From: Rouxiella silvae
Lineage (GTDB): Bacteria; Pseudomonadota; Gammaproteobacteria; Enterobacterales; Enterobacteriaceae
Reading direction: 5' to 3'
Assembly (NCBI RefSeq): GCF_002093625.1
Contig: NZ_MRWD01000020.1
Coordinates: 17,122 to 81,121 of the forward strand
Length of the DNA: 64,000 nucleotides
This document shows, piece after piece, positions 16,729-25,096 of this stretch. The translations under genes and the position numbers were made by a program. A model generated the notes under the pieces. That model did not search any database. It saw only the letters and a program-made list of their open reading frames with translations, and was not told where the DNA came from. Each line of letters begins with the position of its first letter. Position 1 is the stretch's first letter.

Positions 16729-19554
16729 ATGTCTGATAAAATTACACCGTCGTCAACTCCCCCCTTTATTCCTCTTCCTGATACTCGCGCTATGTCTCAG
16801 CCGGTCAGTCCGTGGATTTCCAGTCTGCAAGGCGTGGCTAATCCAGCCTCTTTTATCCCGTTACCTCAGGTAAGACCCTATAAATTGCGTGATAATGAAG
16901 CCAAAAATAAAGAGATGTTTGCAGCGAAGGATAAAACGCCAAGGGAAAAGCACGAAACCTCACTTCAGTATGCCTACAGGCTGGGAATTGCCGCACCCCA
17001 CTTAACGCATGCTCAATTGGCCGATGCGGCAGGGGTGACGCCGATTACGCTGCATCACTCACCTCTATTTCGAAAGCCTAATGAAGCTATCGATAAAATG
17101 CGTTCCGAAACGCACTGTCAACCGGACGAAACGCCTTTAGAGTACGGCATCCGTCTAAAGATGCTTTATCCAAACTACTGTCTTAGAGACTATGCGACGG
17201 TGGCTGGGGTTAGCGCCAACACACTGGGGACGCGACCCCTATTTCAAAAAGTTACCGAAGGGGTAATACGCGCGCAAACTGAGTCTCCAAGATTACCGGG
17301 TGAAACTCAAATTGAGTGGGGGTTACGGCTGAAAGAATTACATGGCTTAAACGCCAGTGAGTGCTCTGCTGCAACCGGCGCTTTATTGAATAATTTTAGA
17401 AGAACCAAAGTGTTTGATGCACAGCAGCTCATTGATACATCAGCGTGTGACGCACAGGGGGTCACTGTCCCAGCAAACCTGCTCGACCTCGCCGGGATTG
17501 AATATCGCGATACCACGCCGAGTGCCTCACCGGCGCCTTCTACCTCATGCTGCTTACCCGAACCTGGAGTCGCACAACATGACTCCACCAGTGATATTTA
17601 CAATCTTCCGCTCTCGCCAATGCCCTTATTTGGTCTTCAGGACATTCACAATATAGCGGAGTTGATGCTGCGAGAACCCGGTAGTTTTAATAATCAGCTG
17701 GGCGATCAGGTGGTGCAGCTGTTGCTGAATTCGGGGAGGTTGCCCGCTGATCTTGTCATCTCCGTTATTCAAGACGGTGAACAGCAACCGCTTTATTTTC
17801 GTGGGGTTACCGATATTCCAGTCAATCGAGCGCCGTCAATCGGTGAGGCGACTATTGCGCTGGTTAGGTCGGGAGAAGAAGACTGCGGACACTATAATTT
17901 GTTTCAGGACGGTGTGAAGAAGCCCAATCAACCTGATGGAGACTGCCTGTATCGTGCGATAGCCCAAGGGCTAGGACGTGAAGATACAGCAGCGGCTATC
18001 GCAGAATTAAGAGGCCATGCCGCTCAGGAATTCACCAATAACCACCAACAATATCTTCAAGCCGTGGACCTCGACACTTTTCAAATGGAGTATTTACAAC
18101 TTCTCCATCAAAATAAATTAGTTAACGTCATTCATCCTCCATCCTCAACTTCTATACTTGAGGTGGACAATGTATCAATAGCCAGCTCCGCCAGTACAAT
18201 CTCATTCGACGATCCTGTGGTCGGTTCTAATAAAAGAAAACAAAAATCCACCGTAAGGGCGGGGCAATCAGAAAAATTACCCGATCTGCTAAGCCGTTTT
18301 ATTCAAACAAGGAACGTTTATCCTGAAACTCTATTAAATTGGATCAGCGATGAACAGATAATAAGCTGGGCTGCGATGGGGATTGAAAGTGCCGAGGGAG
18401 AAAAAGTCGGGGCTTATGTTATTCATGAAGTGACCAGTACGTTGTTAAATCTATTGAATCGGCACGGAGCATCGGTTGATGACGTTGCTGCGGCTTTTTT
18501 ACCGACAACCCGTGATTTACAACTGTCTTTAGTCAATACCTTGCCACTGATCATGAATCAACGGTCGGGGTTAAGAGTGTCACAGCTAATAAGACGGCTG
18601 AGCAGTAATGTCGCAACCAGACAGAAAATTCATAGTGTGATGCGGGAGAAATATACTTCGGATAGTCCGCTAACGCTGGAGTTTATACAAAACCAATCAT
18701 TCTATGCACGAATAAAAAACATGTCACAAAGGCTTACAGCAGTGCAAACCGCCAAGGCTTTTAAAGAAGCTCAGCAGAAAGGAATAAAAGCATCGTTGGA
18801 TAGTGCAAAGGAAACGTTTGACCAATCTGTCAAAGAACTCCATGACGCGGGTCTGATAACTGAACCATCAGTACTCAACCAATTTTTCTCTTTTGAGCGA
18901 CAAAATTTAAAACGGCCTGCCCTCGAGAGAAAGCACAGTCTGGACTCTTTATTGCCGGAAAATAACATCTTTAATGCTGCATTAGTCGATGATTTACAAC
19001 AACGAGATCGGCAAAATTTCGAACGCTTTCAGAATAGGACGTTAGCGTTACGGGAGCAGACGCGTCAAATCAGAACTCAACAGGATGCCAAAGCCTCACA
19101 GAGCTTACGACTGTCATCATTAATGACTGATGCCGCCACGATGACTGCCGCGGCGCGAGGCGCTTACCTGGCGACGGCACGTAATGCGGAAAAAGAGCAG
19201 CAGTGGGAGGCTGATAAAGAGATGCAGTGGCAGGAGTCCCGTGCTGTCAGAGACGTGAGCAGTGAACAGCTGCGTCATCAGGCATTGGAGACAATTATGG
19301 TTGATGCGCCGATGCATCCACAAAGCGTCAGCAGCGAATGGGCAACCTTGCCTTTGGCACCCACTTTACCTGTTCCTCCGGAAGAAGATCTCACGCTGGA
19401 AATCATGCGAAATGCACGTTTTCCGTCGATACCCAGCGGATTACCTGAACTGGATTTTATGCTGCCCGACGTTCCAGACGTTGAACCGAATGAAAGGCAC
19501 GGTGTAGCGACGGCGATGCTTGACCCTTTTTATTACCGTAAGCCCGATCAATGA
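16729..19554 (+). CDS. Large protein with circularly permuted OTU cysteine-protease motif (paralogue B)
   Basis: A 941-residue protein. Order: Ser/Pro-rich lead (1-50); three tandem repeats of about 57 residues (roughly 65-230) with cores such as LTHAQLADAAGVTPITL, PLEYGIRLKMLYPNYCLRDY and QIEWGLRLKELHGL; linker; OTU-like domain (about 340-460); helical domain from LLNWISDEQII; coiled coil near 790-860; Pro/acidic tail. OTU motifs are in permuted order: the His strand IALVRSGEEDCGHYNLF (His388, Asn390) comes before the nucleophile helix QPDGDCLYRAIAQGL (Asp403, Cys406), whereas ordinary OTU proteases have Cys first. A permuted OTU deubiquitinase is known from Escherichia (EschOTU). Activity here is inferred from the intact triad. 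The ATG at 16729 has GAGAG about nine bases upstream. No signal peptide and no secretion system lie nearby. Substrate unknown; ubiquitin-like cleavage in a host is possible. Confidence 0.78.
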   Translation: MSDKITPSSTPPFIPLPDTRAMSQPVSPWISSLQGVANPASFIPLPQVRPYKLRDNEAKNKEMFAAKDKTPREKHETSLQYAYRLGIAAPHLTHAQLADAAGVTPITLHHSPLFRKPNEAIDKMRSETHCQPDETPLEYGIRLKMLYPNYCLRDYATVAGVSANTLGTRPLFQKVTEGVIRAQTESPRLPGETQIEWGLRLKELHGLNASECSAATGALLNNFRRTKVFDAQQLIDTSACDAQGVTVPANLLDLAGIEYRDTTPSASPAPSTSCCLPEPGVAQHDSTSDIYNLPLSPMPLFGLQDIHNIAELMLREPGSFNNQLGDQVVQLLLNSGRLPADLVISVIQDGEQQPLYFRGVTDIPVNRAPSIGEATIALVRSGEEDCGHYNLFQDGVKKPNQPDGDCLYRAIAQGLGREDTAAAIAELRGHAAQEFTNNHQQYLQAVDLDTFQMEYLQLLHQNKLVNVIHPPSSTSILEVDNVSIASSASTISFDDPVVGSNKRKQKSTVRAGQSEKLPDLLSRFIQTRNVYPETLLNWISDEQIISWAAMGIESAEGEKVGAYVIHEVTSTLLNLLNRHGASVDDVAAAFLPTTRDLQLSLVNTLPLIMNQRSGLRVSQLIRRLSSNVATRQKIHSVMREKYTSDSPLTLEFIQNQSFYARIKNMSQRLTAVQTAKAFKEAQQKGIKASLDSAKETFDQSVKELHDAGLITEPSVLNQFFSFERQNLKRPALERKHSLDSLLPENNIFNAALVDDLQQRDRQNFERFQNRTLALREQTRQIRTQQDAKASQSLRLSSLMTDAATMTAAARGAYLATARNAEKEQQWEADKEMQWQESRAVRDVSSEQLRHQALETIMVDAPMHPQSVSSEWATLPLAPTLPVPPEEDLTLEIMRNARFPSIPSGLPELDFMLPDVPDVEPNERHGVATAMLDPFYYRKPDQ

Positions 19555-19619
19555 CCTTCAATATCACTCACAGCAGTCTACAGTTAGATTATTACTGGCT
19601 CACTAAGAACTGCTGAAAA

Positions 19620-20285
19620 ATGAACTTATTGCACCCACTTAAGCACTACTATCGCACCCGTCCCAGACTGTTGGTTGCACTGCTGCTGGCCGTCATCAGC
19701 TTCTTCTTGTTACCGGCCAATCAGCCGCTAATGCAGCGACTGCTGATGAGTTGGAACGTTCTGGCGTGGCTGTATCTGCTTTTTCTGTGGGTACTTATGT
19801 TGAAAACGCCCGCCAAGGGGATTGCCCACCTTGCTCGCGCACAAGATGAAAGTGCGGCCACGGTGCTGGCACTGGTGTGCATAACCTGTCTGGTGAGCAT
19901 TTTGGCAATATTGTTTGAATTGGGGACAGTAAAAAATCTCGGCGGGGTCGACAAGGTGCAGCATATTGCCTTGACCGCCGCAACGCTGGTGGTGTCGTGG
20001 TCTCTGCTGCCCACCGCCTTTACCATGCACTATGCGCACATGCATTATTTGAATAACGACGACGAGAATAAAGTCCTGCTGTTTCCCGACAAAATTGCAC
20101 TGCCCGGTTATTGGGACTTTGCCTATTACGCCTTCACTATCGCCGTGGCGGCGCAAACCGCGGACGTGGGCACCGGCAATACCTCAGTGAGGAAAATCTC
20201 TCTGTTGCAGGCGGTATTATCCTTTATTTTCAATCTGGCTATTTTGGGGCTTTCGATCAACGTTGGGGCGGGCCTGATGAGTTAA
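19620..20285 (+). CDS. DUF1345 family inner-membrane protein
   Basis: A 221-residue protein with about five or six hydrophobic segments and the DUF1345 signature near the C terminus (YWDFAYYAFTIAVAAQTADV, then LLQAVLSFIFNLAILGLSIN). A second conserved part lies mid-protein (MHYAHMHYL followed by an acidic loop DDENK). The biochemical function of this family is not known. The ATG at 19620 has only a weak GA-rich site upstream. It follows paralogue B by 65 bases on the same strand, but codon and base use look like those of ordinary chromosomal neighbours, so functional linkage to the OTU proteins is not implied. Confidence 0.8.
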   Translation: MNLLHPLKHYYRTRPRLLVALLLAVISFFLLPANQPLMQRLLMSWNVLAWLYLLFLWVLMLKTPAKGIAHLARAQDESAATVLALVCITCLVSILAILFELGTVKNLGGVDKVQHIALTAATLVVSWSLLPTAFTMHYAHMHYLNNDDENKVLLFPDKIALPGYWDFAYYAFTIAVAAQTADVGTGNTSVRKISLLQAVLSFIFNLAILGLSINVGAGLMS

Positions 20286-20339
20286 TTTTTTGCTCTGACA
20301 AAATATCGACATCGAGATTCGACTTGAAATTCATTGCTT

Positions 20340-20371
20340 AAAGAAGGTATTTCTATTCTTCTTTATTTTTT
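20340..20371 (+). terminator. Terminator-like hairpin after DUF1345 gene
   Basis: AAAGAAG pairs with CTTCTTT across an 11-base loop, followed by A and six T. The stem is AT-rich, so it is weak. It lies between the DUF1345 stop codon and the next ATG. Confidence 0.5.
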
Positions 20372-20397
20372 GCAGTTTATTTCAGGGCAGGGCACTC

Positions 20398-21411
20398 ATG
20401 ATTAAATGTATTAAAAATACTACCGCGATTTTGTGTTTGGTATTCGCTACGCACGCAATGGCAAAAAATTGTACCCAGGTGCGTGCGGGTATTGATATGG
20501 GGTCTGGTACCACTAAAATTCTGGTCAGCGAAGTCAACGTTTGCACCAAAACGCTGGGTAAAGTGCTGTTCGCTCAGGAAAAGCCCATTGGCTTTAATGA
20601 AGACTTGGCCAAGTCTGCCAACAATCAGCTCAGCCCGGAAATTCAACAGCTGGGCGTGACCACCCTCAAAGCGCTGGTCTTACAGGCACAAAAATTTCAT
20701 CCTGCGCGCATTACCGGCGTAGCGACTGCCGTTTTTAGAACAGCCGCCAACGGGCCGCAGGTTATTAAGCAGTTTAACCATCAAGCGCACGTTTCCCTGC
20801 GCGTTATTTCGCAAAAACAGGAGGCTGAATTAGGTTTCCTCTCGGCCAAGGCTGCGTTGAATGACCCCAAAATTAAAGACACCGATCTGCTGGTGTGGGA
20901 CATTGGCGGCGGCTCAATGCAGATGACCACTTATAACCGGATAAATGGCGTTAAAACACCTGAAATTTATCAGGGGAAATTAGCGTCGGTCAGCCTGAAA
21001 GACATGGTAATTGAAGTGATGATGAACAAAGACCTCAAACAGGTCAGTTCACCGAATCCGGTTGGGCCACTGGCGGGAGAGATTTTACGGTGGGTGAATT
21101 TTTATGCCCGTACGCATGTAAATCCACAAATTATGCAGGCAGCGAGCAGCAAAAAAGTGGTGGGTATTGGTGGCGTGCACGGTTATTCTATTAAGGATCA
21201 GCTACATCCCATCAACAATCAATACAGTGCTGCCGACCTTGAGCGCGTCGCTCAGATGAAAATTACCCAGTCTGATGCTCAGTTATCGGGTGATTACCGC
21301 GCAACGGATGTGACAAATCTGCTGTTAGTCGAAGGTTTTATGCAGGCATTGAATATTTCAGACGTCACTATAGTGAAGGCCAACCTGATTCAAGGTACCT
21401 TGCTGCAATAA
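20398..21411 (+). CDS. Exported Ppx/GppA-like phosphatase-fold protein
   Basis: A 337-residue protein with an N-terminal signal peptide (basic start, hydrophobic core, cleavage near THAMA-K) followed by an ASKHA-fold domain of the Ppx/GppA family. The phosphate-1 motif AGIDMGSGTTKILV lies near residue 30, GVATAVFRTAANG is mid-domain, and the phosphate-2 motif LLVWDIGGGSMQMTTY lies near residue 165. Ordinary Ppx and GppA are cytoplasmic, about 500 residues, and hydrolyse polyphosphate or pppGpp. This one has only the catalytic N-terminal half and should be periplasmic, where neither substrate is typical. The family is clear; the substrate is unknown. It is flanked by two terminator-like hairpins, so it is probably transcribed alone. 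Confidence 0.8.
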   Translation: MIKCIKNTTAILCLVFATHAMAKNCTQVRAGIDMGSGTTKILVSEVNVCTKTLGKVLFAQEKPIGFNEDLAKSANNQLSPEIQQLGVTTLKALVLQAQKFHPARITGVATAVFRTAANGPQVIKQFNHQAHVSLRVISQKQEAELGFLSAKAALNDPKIKDTDLLVWDIGGGSMQMTTYNRINGVKTPEIYQGKLASVSLKDMVIEVMMNKDLKQVSSPNPVGPLAGEILRWVNFYARTHVNPQIMQAASSKKVVGIGGVHGYSIKDQLHPINNQYSAADLERVAQMKITQSDAQLSGDYRATDVTNLLLVEGFMQALNISDVTIVKANLIQGTLLQ

Positions 21412-21421
21412 AAGGTAGCTC

Positions 21422-21450
21422 AGGACGGTAAACGTCTTACCGTCCTATTT
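21422..21450 (+). terminator. Terminator-like hairpin after Ppx/GppA-like gene
   Basis: AGGACGGTAA (21422-21431) and TTACCGTCCT (21437-21446) form a perfect 10-bp stem with a 5-base loop, followed by ATTT. The T tract is short. Confidence 0.6.
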
Positions 21451-21513
21451 CCTCCGGTTTTCACCGAGGCATTAACAACAGGCACAACATTAGTGATAAC
21501 AAGATATTGCGCA

Positions 21514-22758
21514 ATGAAGACTTTTTTATTGTGCCTGATGGTTTGCGTCAGCAGCGGCTGTAGTACTTTATCCAAAATGAAAACTGACCCCACTCGCGAA
21601 CAGGGCCTACGGCTGGCGAGAACCGGTGATATTGGCGCCGAGGTCAACCGTCTTGCACTTCCTCTCATTTTACAGAAACAAACTCCGGGACTGGTGGTCG
21701 GCGTACTGCTTCCTGACGGTCAAACCCGCGTTTACAGCTACGGCGTAACCGGTGAGCCAGACGGCGGCAAGGTAACCGGCTCAACACTGTTTGCCGTTGC
21801 CTCGGTCAGCAAGGGTTTTTTGGCAGAAATCACCACGCTGATAGTACAAAAGAACGTTTTCCAATGGAATGAAACGCTTGAAACACTGCTGCCACTCAAT
21901 ACCCCGCTGAGTCGCGATGCCCGTAAAATTACACTGCTACAGCTAGTGACGCATACTTCAGGTCTGCCAAGACAAATGATGACTACCGAGATGCTCGGCG
22001 GTGTAGTGCAGTACCTGTTTACCGGCGACAATTTCTATCACGCGCTCGACCGGCACAGCCTGGTCGACTACTTGGCCGACTTCTCTGCGCCGCAGGATCT
22101 CTCCCCGCGCTATTCCAATATTGGCTATGGGTTGCTTGACTACATCCTTGAGTTGCGCACGGGGAAAAAGGTTGAAACGCTGCTGGCAGAAAATATCACC
22201 GGTCCTTTAAAGCTGACGCACACCGGCTATCAGGCCCCAATGCTGCCCGGCTATGCGCAGCGTGCGCTGGGGCATGCTGGTGACCAGCCGAAATTTATCC
22301 GCCGTGGCAGTCAGGTTCCCGACTGGCATTTTTCATCGCTAATGATTGGCGCTGCCGGGCTTTATACCAATGCTGACGATCTGCTGACTTACGCCAACGC
22401 ACATCTCTATCCGACGGGTGACCGCGCCCTTGATAATGCCCTGCGCGACTCCCTTCGCGTGCGCTATGCCCGCAGCAGTGAGGCGGCGGCCAATGGCTGG
22501 ATTGTTGATGAAGTGGGCAACCAGAACATTACTTATCAGGTTGGGTTTATCGGCGGTTTTTCCAGCTATATCGGGCTGGACACGAGGCACAAAACGGCGG
22601 TAGTGGTGTTGCAAAACAGCTTTAACTGGACCAACAACATTGGTCATAAAGTTTTGCAACGAATGGGCGAGGCGATAGACAGCAAAAATGACTATGATAA
22701 AAATAGCGATGATGTAACGCATAAGAGTTTGAATCATGAGGCGTTACATTTCCATTAA
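21514..22758 (+). CDS. Beta-lactamase-fold serine hydrolase, lipoprotein
   Basis: A 414-residue serine hydrolase of the beta-lactamase/class C penicillin-binding-protein family (AmpH- and EstB-like). The active-site motif SxxK is seen as ASVSKGF near residue 90 and the YxN motif as YSNIGYGLLDY near residue 205. The last part has a GFIGGFSSYIG segment in place of a clear KTG triad. The N terminus MKTFLLCLMVCVSSGCSTLS is a lipoprotein signal with Cys in a lipobox (SSGC), so the protein is probably anchored in the envelope. The frame begins with a GTG at 21493, but the signal peptide makes sense only from the ATG at 21514. The role may be peptidoglycan or ester hydrolysis. Calling it an antibiotic-resistance enzyme would not be justified. 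Confidence 0.8.
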   Translation: MKTFLLCLMVCVSSGCSTLSKMKTDPTREQGLRLARTGDIGAEVNRLALPLILQKQTPGLVVGVLLPDGQTRVYSYGVTGEPDGGKVTGSTLFAVASVSKGFLAEITTLIVQKNVFQWNETLETLLPLNTPLSRDARKITLLQLVTHTSGLPRQMMTTEMLGGVVQYLFTGDNFYHALDRHSLVDYLADFSAPQDLSPRYSNIGYGLLDYILELRTGKKVETLLAENITGPLKLTHTGYQAPMLPGYAQRALGHAGDQPKFIRRGSQVPDWHFSSLMIGAAGLYTNADDLLTYANAHLYPTGDRALDNALRDSLRVRYARSSEAAANGWIVDEVGNQNITYQVGFIGGFSSYIGLDTRHKTAVVVLQNSFNWTNNIGHKVLQRMGEAIDSKNDYDKNSDDVTHKSLNHEALHFH

Positions 22759-22817
22759 TTGCGGAACCTCATTATTGCCGCCCCATTTTTGCCATAAACG
22801 TACGCAGGAGCAGTTTT

Positions 22818-24881
22818 ATGTCATCAGGCACCACGCACCTCCAAGATACTCCCGACGATTTTATCTGGCTTGAAGAGATAAAAGGCGAAACGGCCGTCGA
22901 TTGGGCCATTCAGCAAAGTAAGCAAACTCGCCGAGAATTCGCCGAAAGCGAACGTTTTGAAGCCGTTCGTGACGACGTCTTGGATTGCCTAAATGCGTCA
23001 ACGCAAATCCCTGGTGTGCGCAAATGCGGCAACCTTTTTTATAACTTTTGGCAGGATGAAAAAAATCCTCGCGGCCTGCTGCGTCGCACCACGTTCGAGT
23101 CTTACCGCAGTGACGCCCCTGAGTGGGAAACTGTACTCGACATCGACGCATTGGGCGAAGCAGAGGGCCAGTCATGGGTCTATTACGGCATTCAGGTGTT
23201 AGCGCCAGACTATCAGCATGCCCTGCTGCACCTCTCTCCCGACGGCGGAGATGCCTCGGCTATTCGCGAGTTTGATCTCTCCGCACTGACTTTTGTTGAA
23301 GACGGATTTATCCTTCCCGCCGCCAAAAGCCGCGTTTCGTGGATTGACCGTGACCGGTTGTTTGTTGCGACCGATTTCGGCCAGGATTCAATGACCACGT
23401 CGGGTTACCCGCGCATCGCCAAAATTTGGCAGCGCGGCACGCCGCTTGAGCAAGCAGAGACGCAGTTTGTGGTGGAGCCAAACGACATGTCAGTGATGGT
23501 ATTCCATGACGATACGCAGGGCTTTGAGCGCAACTTTGTGGGCAGAGTCATCGATTTCTATCATCGCGAAGTGTTTTTACTTGATGAGGAACAGGGACTG
23601 TTGGCGATTGACGTGCCGCAGGACGCCAAGTTCAGCACCTGGCGTGACTGGCTGCTGGTTTCTCCAGCCAGCGACTGGCAGGTTAACGGTGAAACGTACC
23701 CTTCCGGCAGTCTGTTGGTGACTGATTTCTCGGACTTTATGGCCGGTGGGCGTCAATTTACATCGCTGTTTACGCCGTGGGCAACCACCACACTCGATAA
23801 CTATTCGATGACGCGCGATTACCTTATCCTGAGTGTTATGGACAATGTGGTGAATCGACTTGACGTTCTAAAGCCCGAAGGGGGACTTTGGACCCGCGCG
23901 GGGCTGGGCGATGCGCCAGACTTGAGTAAAATCAGCGCGTCGGGTATTGACGACGAGACTAATGAATTCTTTATGACGGTGACGGGTTTCCTGCAACCCA
24001 CCTCGCTGTATTACGGCATATTGGGCGAGGAAAATGGCCGCCCAGCAGAAATTATCAAACAAGCTCCAGGCTATTTTGACGCCTCGGCCTATCAGGTTGC
24101 GCAAAATTTTGTCATCTCCGACGACGGTACACAGGTTCCTTACTTCGTTATTTCGGCGAAAAATATCGCACTCGACGGCAGCAACCCGACCCTTCTCTAT
24201 GGCTACGGCGGATTCGAGATCTCTCTCGACCCTTATTATCTCGGGGTAACCGGTCCGGCGTGGCTCGAGCGCGGCGGCGTGTTTGTCATCGCCAACATTC
24301 GCGGCGGGGGAGAATATGGGCCGCGTTGGCATCAGTCGGCACTGAAGGAAAAGCGCCTGCGTGCCTATGAGGATTTTTCGTCGGTAGCGAAAGACCTGAT
24401 TGCCCGCAAAATTACCTCACCGGCGCACCTTGCCGCACAGGGTGGCAGTAACGGTGGCCTGCTGGTAGGCAATATGCTCACCCGTTACCCTGAACTTTTT
24501 GGCGCTATTATCTGTGAAGTTCCACTGCTCGACATGCAGCGTTATACGCAAATTTCTGCCGGCGCTTCGTGGATAGCCGAATACGGTGACCCGCAAAAAG
24601 CGGATGAGTGGGCCTATATTCAGGCGTTTTCGCCTTATCATAATATCGATCCGTTAAAAATTTATCCGCCGGTGCTGTTTAGTACCGCGACCAGCGATGA
24701 CCGCGTTGGCCCTGGGCATGCGCGTAAAATGGCTGCCAAGATGCAGCAGTTGGGCATCGAAGACGTCTATTTTTATGAAAATACCGAGGGTGGCCACAGC
24801 GCAGCGGCAGACAAAGCCCAAAACGCCTTTAAACGCGCGTTGGTCAGTGAATTTTTGTGGCGATACATTGCTGACAAGTAA
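22818..24881 (+). CDS. Prolyl-oligopeptidase family serine peptidase (S9)
   Basis: A 687-residue cytoplasmic peptidase of family S9A. An N-terminal seven-bladed propeller region (about 70-410) is followed by an alpha/beta-hydrolase domain. The catalytic triad can be placed: Ser544 in QGGSNGGLLVG, Asp627 or Asp628 in TSDDRVGPGHARK, and His660 in EGGHSAA. The region before the nucleophile, LYGYGGFEISLDPYY and ANIRGGGEYGPRWHQ, is typical of prolyl oligopeptidases. These enzymes cut short peptides after proline, with the propeller excluding folded proteins. It is not PtrB (oligopeptidase B), whose sequence differs. The ATG follows a CAGGAGCAG ribosome-binding site. The start is cytoplasmic in character, with no signal peptide. 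Confidence 0.88.
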   Translation: MSSGTTHLQDTPDDFIWLEEIKGETAVDWAIQQSKQTRREFAESERFEAVRDDVLDCLNASTQIPGVRKCGNLFYNFWQDEKNPRGLLRRTTFESYRSDAPEWETVLDIDALGEAEGQSWVYYGIQVLAPDYQHALLHLSPDGGDASAIREFDLSALTFVEDGFILPAAKSRVSWIDRDRLFVATDFGQDSMTTSGYPRIAKIWQRGTPLEQAETQFVVEPNDMSVMVFHDDTQGFERNFVGRVIDFYHREVFLLDEEQGLLAIDVPQDAKFSTWRDWLLVSPASDWQVNGETYPSGSLLVTDFSDFMAGGRQFTSLFTPWATTTLDNYSMTRDYLILSVMDNVVNRLDVLKPEGGLWTRAGLGDAPDLSKISASGIDDETNEFFMTVTGFLQPTSLYYGILGEENGRPAEIIKQAPGYFDASAYQVAQNFVISDDGTQVPYFVISAKNIALDGSNPTLLYGYGGFEISLDPYYLGVTGPAWLERGGVFVIANIRGGGEYGPRWHQSALKEKRLRAYEDFSSVAKDLIARKITSPAHLAAQGGSNGGLLVGNMLTRYPELFGAIICEVPLLDMQRYTQISAGASWIAEYGDPQKADEWAYIQAFSPYHNIDPLKIYPPVLFSTATSDDRVGPGHARKMAAKMQQLGIEDVYFYENTEGGHSAAADKAQNAFKRALVSEFLWRYIADK

Positions 24882-24894
24882 CGGCCTTTAAAAC

Positions 24895-24921
24895 AATGCC
24901 CGGTGCGCAAGCTCGGGCATT
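24895..24921 (+). terminator. Hairpin after the prolyl-oligopeptidase gene
   Basis: AATGCCCG and CGGGCATT form a perfect 8-bp stem around an 11-base loop, 14 bases after the stop codon. Only a short T tract follows, so termination strength is uncertain. Confidence 0.55.
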
Positions 24922-25096
24922 TCATCCGCCATCTTTCCGTTTTAATTCCTTTCATTAATATTTTGAAATAGTTAAATCACTTTCGGTCAGGTAAAAGCGT
25001 TGCCCGCCAATCCGTTAACTGTTTATTATTCCGGCATCACTTGATAATGGTTCTTATAATCATTTCTATTTTACTATTAATTGTTCGGGTACAACC

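Noticed and set aside
21514..22758. Beta-lactamase resistance gene
   Set aside because: The fold is right, but the sequence is of the AmpH/EstB hydrolase type with a lipoprotein signal and no clear KTG motif; resistance cannot be claimed.
25036..25075. Fur box upstream of the FepB-type binding protein
   Set aside because: The half-sites TGATAAT and ATAATCA do not form the required inverted repeat with the right spacing; kept only as a weak hint.
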